Shown here: positions 60,976-64,000 of the stretch, piece by piece
Numbering within the stretch: the first letter of the stretch is position 1
Layout: each line of letters begins with the position of its first letter
Source of the DNA: CAZCZZ01 sp964503335
Lineage (GTDB): Bacteria; Verrucomicrobiota; Kiritimatiellia; CAIVKH01
Assembly (NCBI GenBank): GCA_964503335.1
Contig: CAZCZZ010000010.1
Span: 1 to 64,000, forward strand
Length of the DNA: 64,000 bases
Direction of reading: 5' to 3'
Notes under the pieces: generated by a model
Databases searched by the model: none
Told to the model about the DNA's origin: nothing
Seen by the model: the letters and a program-made list of their open reading frames with translations, nothing else
Position numbers and translations under genes: made by a program

Positions 60976-62265
60976 ATGTCTAGTGTCCTAGTGATTGGTG
61001 GGCCGGCGCACGTCGACTACAGGAAGCTCGGTGTCAGACGCATCCGGTGTTCCCCCGCAGCGATTCTCGGTCACGCATTCTCAGACACGGACAGAGCCGT
61101 CGTTTACTGGCCGAATCGGAATTGCTTCCTTCCTGCACTCTCTTTGAAACAGATTGGCGAGTTGGGCGATCGCGTGGGCGTCAGCTACGAATCGTATCTC
61201 CCCGCGCGGTTTCAGAGAAGAATCGTCAGCAAAAGCGGGAAGGCCCGATTTAAGTTGTCTGACAGCATGGCAGGGCGCGAGCGTACATATCGGCTCACCA
61301 AGTCGAAACTGCTCGAAATCCTCGCGCTGACTAGGCGTGGACTCATCTGCGTGGTTGTGGTGCCGAATGATTTTCATGCTTACGATGAACTCGCCAAGCG
61401 GGCATTTAATTGGATTAGCGTGCATCTCCGGATCGACCGTAATCGATATCAATCAGGTATTCAGTCGATCGGTAATGGCTCTGGGTGCGACGAAGTCGAT
61501 CGCATTCTCTCGCAGATTCCCCTGGATCCCATGAAATGGGAAATGTCCTGCGCGATCGGAAGTTCGGAAGTTGAAACAACATGGGCCCACCATATTGAGG
61601 AATGGATGGACCGCCTGGAATTGTTCGCCAGATGGCCGTATCGCAATGTCCCCGTCCGACACCGGTCAACGCACTTCAATGGCAACGGAACTGCACTGTC
61701 ATCCGTCCTCCTTTGTGAGCGTGGCGCCATACTAGTACTCCCGGAAGTAGTAGCTGTCGGGGAACTCATTGAAATCGTCAAAGACGCATTGGCGCCGCTA
61801 GGTGATACCAAGCCAGTCGGCAACCCTCGGCTGCCGCATCTCATTCGCCTCACCTCGGAGCGAAAAGGAATCAAGGGCCAGCAGAAGATAGGCTACGTCG
61901 TTGAGTATGGAGGCAAGCAGACGACAATGGGCGAGATCTCATTCCGTCGTCTCGTTGCCTTCGTTGTTGCAGCAAAGTGCGGCATGTCTCACATCAACGT
62001 ACGGCGACCAGTCATCAAGGACCAGAAGATCGACCATGAGTTTGCCCCAATTGCAGATAACGTTGCAAAGGTTGGGCAGCTCATTAATGAATGCCTCAAG
62101 AAGCTCGCAGATATTCGTGGTGTGACCGCTGTTCCAGGGAAATGGCAGCAAGGCCACTACCGGCTGGCAATCAGCCACGAAGATTTTGACCTGTCTAAAC
62201 TCAAGCACTGCGATAACGCTGCGCTTCGCAGTCTGCTGAGCATCCTCCCCGCAGGCAATTCGTAG
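60976..62265 (+). CDS. Unknown protein, 429 aa
   Basis: I do not recognise this protein. It is soluble in appearance and basic, with no Walker motif. The N-terminal 190 residues include a glycine-poor domain (VLVIGGPAHVDYRKLGVRRI), then a beta-rich domain (about 215-290) and a helical end. It starts 6 bases after the winged-helix gene with GAGGA as ribosome binding site, so both belong to one operon. In such a place a replication or regulatory role is likely, but nothing in the sequence proves it. Confidence 0.7.
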   Translation: MSSVLVIGGPAHVDYRKLGVRRIRCSPAAILGHAFSDTDRAVVYWPNRNCFLPALSLKQIGELGDRVGVSYESYLPARFQRRIVSKSGKARFKLSDSMAGRERTYRLTKSKLLEILALTRRGLICVVVVPNDFHAYDELAKRAFNWISVHLRIDRNRYQSGIQSIGNGSGCDEVDRILSQIPLDPMKWEMSCAIGSSEVETTWAHHIEEWMDRLELFARWPYRNVPVRHRSTHFNGNGTALSSVLLCERGAILVLPEVVAVGELIEIVKDALAPLGDTKPVGNPRLPHLIRLTSERKGIKGQQKIGYVVEYGGKQTTMGEISFRRLVAFVVAAKCGMSHINVRRPVIKDQKIDHEFAPIADNVAKVGQLINECLKKLADIRGVTAVPGKWQQGHYRLAISHEDFDLSKLKHCDNAALRSLLSILPAGNS

Positions 62266-62266
62266 T

Positions 62267-62283
62267 GCGGTAAGACTTACCGC
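62267..62283. promoter_or_regulatory. Perfect 8+1+8 dyad
   Basis: GCGGTAAG-A-CTTACCGC begins two bases after the stop of the 429-aa gene and lies about 120 bases before the excisionase-like gene. It could be an operator for the HTH protein or a short attenuator stem. There is no T-run after it. Confidence 0.5.
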
Positions 62284-62400
62284 GCTACCGCTATAAATAC
62301 CGCTCGGTCGGTTCCTTTCAGATCCTTCCTAATGGCCCCCAATCGATTTCAACGGCGTGTGCCATGTTGACGATCGATACGTTCGTAGGAGGAGATTCAT

Positions 62401-62661
62401 TTGAAAAGGGAAATGCACAATTCCATCAGTTCGGAGCCGGTATCGTTGCGAGACCAATTGATGGTAAACGGCTATCGCTCGCGGCTATCACCTGCTCAGG
62501 CGGCGGAGTTCTCTGGTTTGTCACTTCAGAAACTCAAGCACCTACGGCGCGTGTGTGCGATTCGATACTTTCGCACAGGCTATCGAAGCATCATATACGA
62601 CCGGGACAGCCTTGCGGCCTGGCTTGCGTCGCGAGCCATCGAACCCATTCAGGGGGCGTAA
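62401..62661 (+). CDS. Excisionase-like helix-turn-helix protein
   Basis: An 86-aa protein with a MerR/excisionase-type HTH: RLSPAQAAEFSGLSLQKLKH, a short wing (RYFRTGYRSIIYDRDSLAAW) and a basic N terminus. I chose the TTG at 62401 because AGGAGGAG lies six bases before it, one of the strongest ribosome binding sites in the window; the ATG at 62413 is less likely. It probably directs excision with the integrase at 7698 or regulates the replication genes that follow. Confidence 0.75.
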   Translation: MKREMHNSISSEPVSLRDQLMVNGYRSRLSPAQAAEFSGLSLQKLKHLRRVCAIRYFRTGYRSIIYDRDSLAAWLASRAIEPIQGA

Positions 62662-62663
62662 GC

Positions 62664-63617
62664 ATGCGTACTTCAACGGATAGGAGCATGAACTTGCGAT
62701 ATCTGGACTACCTGCGCAATCTTCCTGCATCTGGGGGTGGAGGATGTCACGGAGCACTTCTGGGTGCAGCAAACTTGGGTATCCGCGCAGGTCTTTCGGC
62801 GCAGCAAATAGCTCGCGACCTGCGGGCGAGCGTTCACGGGCCGCGACACGTTCCGGACCATGAGATTGCCTATGCTGTGGCAAAAGCCTCGTCCACGGAG
62901 GCTCCAGTGTCCCGTAGGCGATCCCACAATACGCGAAGTCTCAACGGCGAAGTCGCGCGGGAAGTGATTCTTCAACGCGGATGTGGCGCTACTGAAGCAG
63001 ATCTATGGGAGTCCTCGCCGGTCCGGATTGATTGGGATCCGGACGAGGACGCATGGCGCGTGTTGCAGCATCTATATCGCGGCGATGAGTATCTATTCAT
63101 CGGCGACGACCAAATACCGGGTCGCGTGGGAGTAAGTATACGACGGGCGAGTGAATGGATCCAACACTTGCGACGAATTGGTGCGCCTCCATACCCCAAG
63201 TTCATCCCCAACACTTTGAGTGGACTTGAGGGTATGACCAAGGACGGGAGACCGTCCTTCCGAGCCGACGCTTGTGTCGCGGCGCATAGGTTTGTCCTTT
63301 GCGAGTTCGACCAGTTGTCTATTGAGGATCAGTTGGCATTCTGGTCTGCCGTGACACTGCCGGTGGGGGCGATCGTCCATTCGGGCAATAAGTCGCTTCA
63401 TGCTTGGGTCTATGTGGACTGTGTTGATGCATCCGAATGGGAGCGTGAAGTTGAGTCGGACCTGTTTCCGCTGGTCTTTGCACCCTTGGGCCTGGATCAG
63501 GCCTGCAAGAACGAGGCCCGCCTATCGCGGCTGCCGGGACACATCCGGCCGAAGACAAGGCAGCGGCAACGGCTGCTCTACTTGGCGCCAGGAGGAAGAG
63601 CCGTCAGTGCGAGCTGA
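62664..63617 (+). CDS. Primase-like protein (AEP-type)
   Basis: A 317-aa protein resembling the primase-like proteins found before RepA-type ATPases on mobile elements. Residues about 205-315 show the pattern LCEFDQLSIEDQLAFW, AIVHSGNKSLHAWVYV, then NEARLSRLPGHIRP and LLYLAPGG, matching archaeo-eukaryotic-primase-like domains that replicate plasmids. The first 150 residues contain a helical SAQQIARDLRASVHGP segment like primase-associated helicase loaders. The start at 62664 follows the HTH stop; the upstream open frame is part of other genes. It overlaps the RepA-like gene by 11 bases. Confidence 0.75.
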   Translation: MRTSTDRSMNLRYLDYLRNLPASGGGGCHGALLGAANLGIRAGLSAQQIARDLRASVHGPRHVPDHEIAYAVAKASSTEAPVSRRRSHNTRSLNGEVAREVILQRGCGATEADLWESSPVRIDWDPDEDAWRVLQHLYRGDEYLFIGDDQIPGRVGVSIRRASEWIQHLRRIGAPPYPKFIPNTLSGLEGMTKDGRPSFRADACVAAHRFVLCEFDQLSIEDQLAFWSAVTLPVGAIVHSGNKSLHAWVYVDCVDASEWEREVESDLFPLVFAPLGLDQACKNEARLSRLPGHIRPKTRQRQRLLYLAPGGRAVSAS

Positions 63618-64000
63618 AACCATCGCGTTCAAGAAGGAGCTGATCGGGGAAAGCGGCGAAGGTCCGGAGCCTATTCACGGAATGTCGCTGACCGACTACG
63701 CTGAGCTTGAAGTTGAAGACAGCGAGACGCTTCTCGGCAATCGGTTCTTGTGCCGAGGGGGTGCTTTGGCATTCGTTGGCCCATCGGGAATCGGGAAGTC
63801 GACAGCATCTGTTCAACAGGACGCACTTTGGGCGTTGGGTAAACCTGCATTTGGCATACATCCGGCACGTCCGCTCAGGATACTTACTATCCAGGCGGAA
63901 AATGACGACGGAGACATGATCGAGTTCGCAAGGGGTGTATTGAACGGGATGTCTTTGACCTTTGACGAGCGAGAGCAGATCCGGAAGAACACGTTCTACG
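63607..64000 (+). CDS. RepA-like AAA ATPase (AAA_25), 5' part
   Basis: An open frame running off the window end. From GTG 63607 it encodes a helical leader, then LCRGGALAFVGPSGIGKSTA (Walker A, near residue 58), a LTIQAENDDGD segment that resembles Walker B of RepA/DnaB-type helicase ATPases, and more. It starts inside the primase-like gene and should work with it: the two would form the helicase and primase of the element. The end lies outside the window. Confidence 0.8.
   Translation, partial: MRAETIAFKKELIGESGEGPEPIHGMSLTDYAELEVEDSETLLGNRFLCRGGALAFVGPSGIGKSTASVQQDALWALGKPAFGIHPARPLRILTIQAENDDGDMIEFARGVLNGMSLTFDEREQIRKNTFY

Overview
The window has a GC-rich bacterial chromosome backbone on the left (1 to about 7,550). 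From there to at least 64,000 it is an integrated mobile element that carries a very large defence cargo. The taxon cannot be fixed from sequence alone. The pdxJ-acpS-nnr order, the c-di-AMP riboswitch, the intergenic GGTTGATGG-type repeat and the style of the integrase and clamp genes fit an uncultured, PVC-like or neighbouring phylum bacterium. This placement is tentative.

Backbone: the 3' end of a UgpC/MalK-type sugar ABC ATPase, a tandem degenerate GGDEF protein, the overlapping operon pdxJ-acpS-nnr, a repeat-like hairpin, a ydaO/yuaA (c-di-AMP) riboswitch followed by a KimA-like potassium/APC transporter, and a small YvlD-like membrane protein.

Left element boundary: at 7547-7595 lies a 49-bp 3' fragment of a tRNA-Thr(UGU) gene on the minus strand. 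It runs from the anticodon stem to the encoded CCA, with no 5' half. A tyrosine recombinase starts 103 bp further in. This is the usual picture of a tRNA-targeting island, and its orientation predicts that the intact tRNA-Thr lies at the far (right) end, outside the window. Next come a solo IS402-like (DUF4096-type) protein, an ADP-ribosylglycohydrolase and a PcfJ-like protein.

Defence super-locus, 12.68-49.53 kb, all plus strand and mostly overlapping or nearly abutting. Block A (12.68-24.90) holds seven genes: UvrD helicase with a Cas4/AddB-type nuclease, D12 adenine methylase, HerA ATPase, NurA nuclease with a zinc ribbon, a DUF6361-like protein, a PLD nuclease and a SNF2 helicase. Block B (25.25-31.38) holds a 760-aa protein of unknown family, a DUF262-DUF1524 (GmrSD-like) protein and an OLD-family ATPase/TOPRIM nuclease. 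Block C (31.39-49.53) holds a type III-like Mod, an Upf1-like helicase with a coiled coil and a HEPN-like tail, a relic of a second mod gene, a nuclease-RecQ fusion, a coiled-coil tail-anchored protein, a Res-like helicase-nuclease with a LexA/S24 protease domain at its C terminus, an XPB-like helicase and a coiled-coil protein. A convergent NERD-like nuclease/helicase (49.73-52.63, minus) closes the region. The modules probably share the jobs of marking self DNA (two adenine methylases), sensing or translocating on DNA (at least eight NTPases) and cutting foreign DNA. I could not match block A as a whole to DISARM, Dpd, BREX or Gabija.

Element maintenance region, 52.8-64.0 kb: a minus-strand operon (two lipoprotein or membrane genes, small proteins, a DnaN-like clamp, a Cas4/RecB-like nuclease, a DUF932 protein, two XRE regulators, and beyond a bidirectional terminator a frameshifted lipoprotein gene), a 1.5-kb non-coding stretch with strong hairpins, then a plus-strand set (winged-helix protein, unknown 429-aa protein, excisionase-like HTH, primase-like protein, RepA-like AAA ATPase cut by the window end). 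These suggest an element able to replicate after excision.
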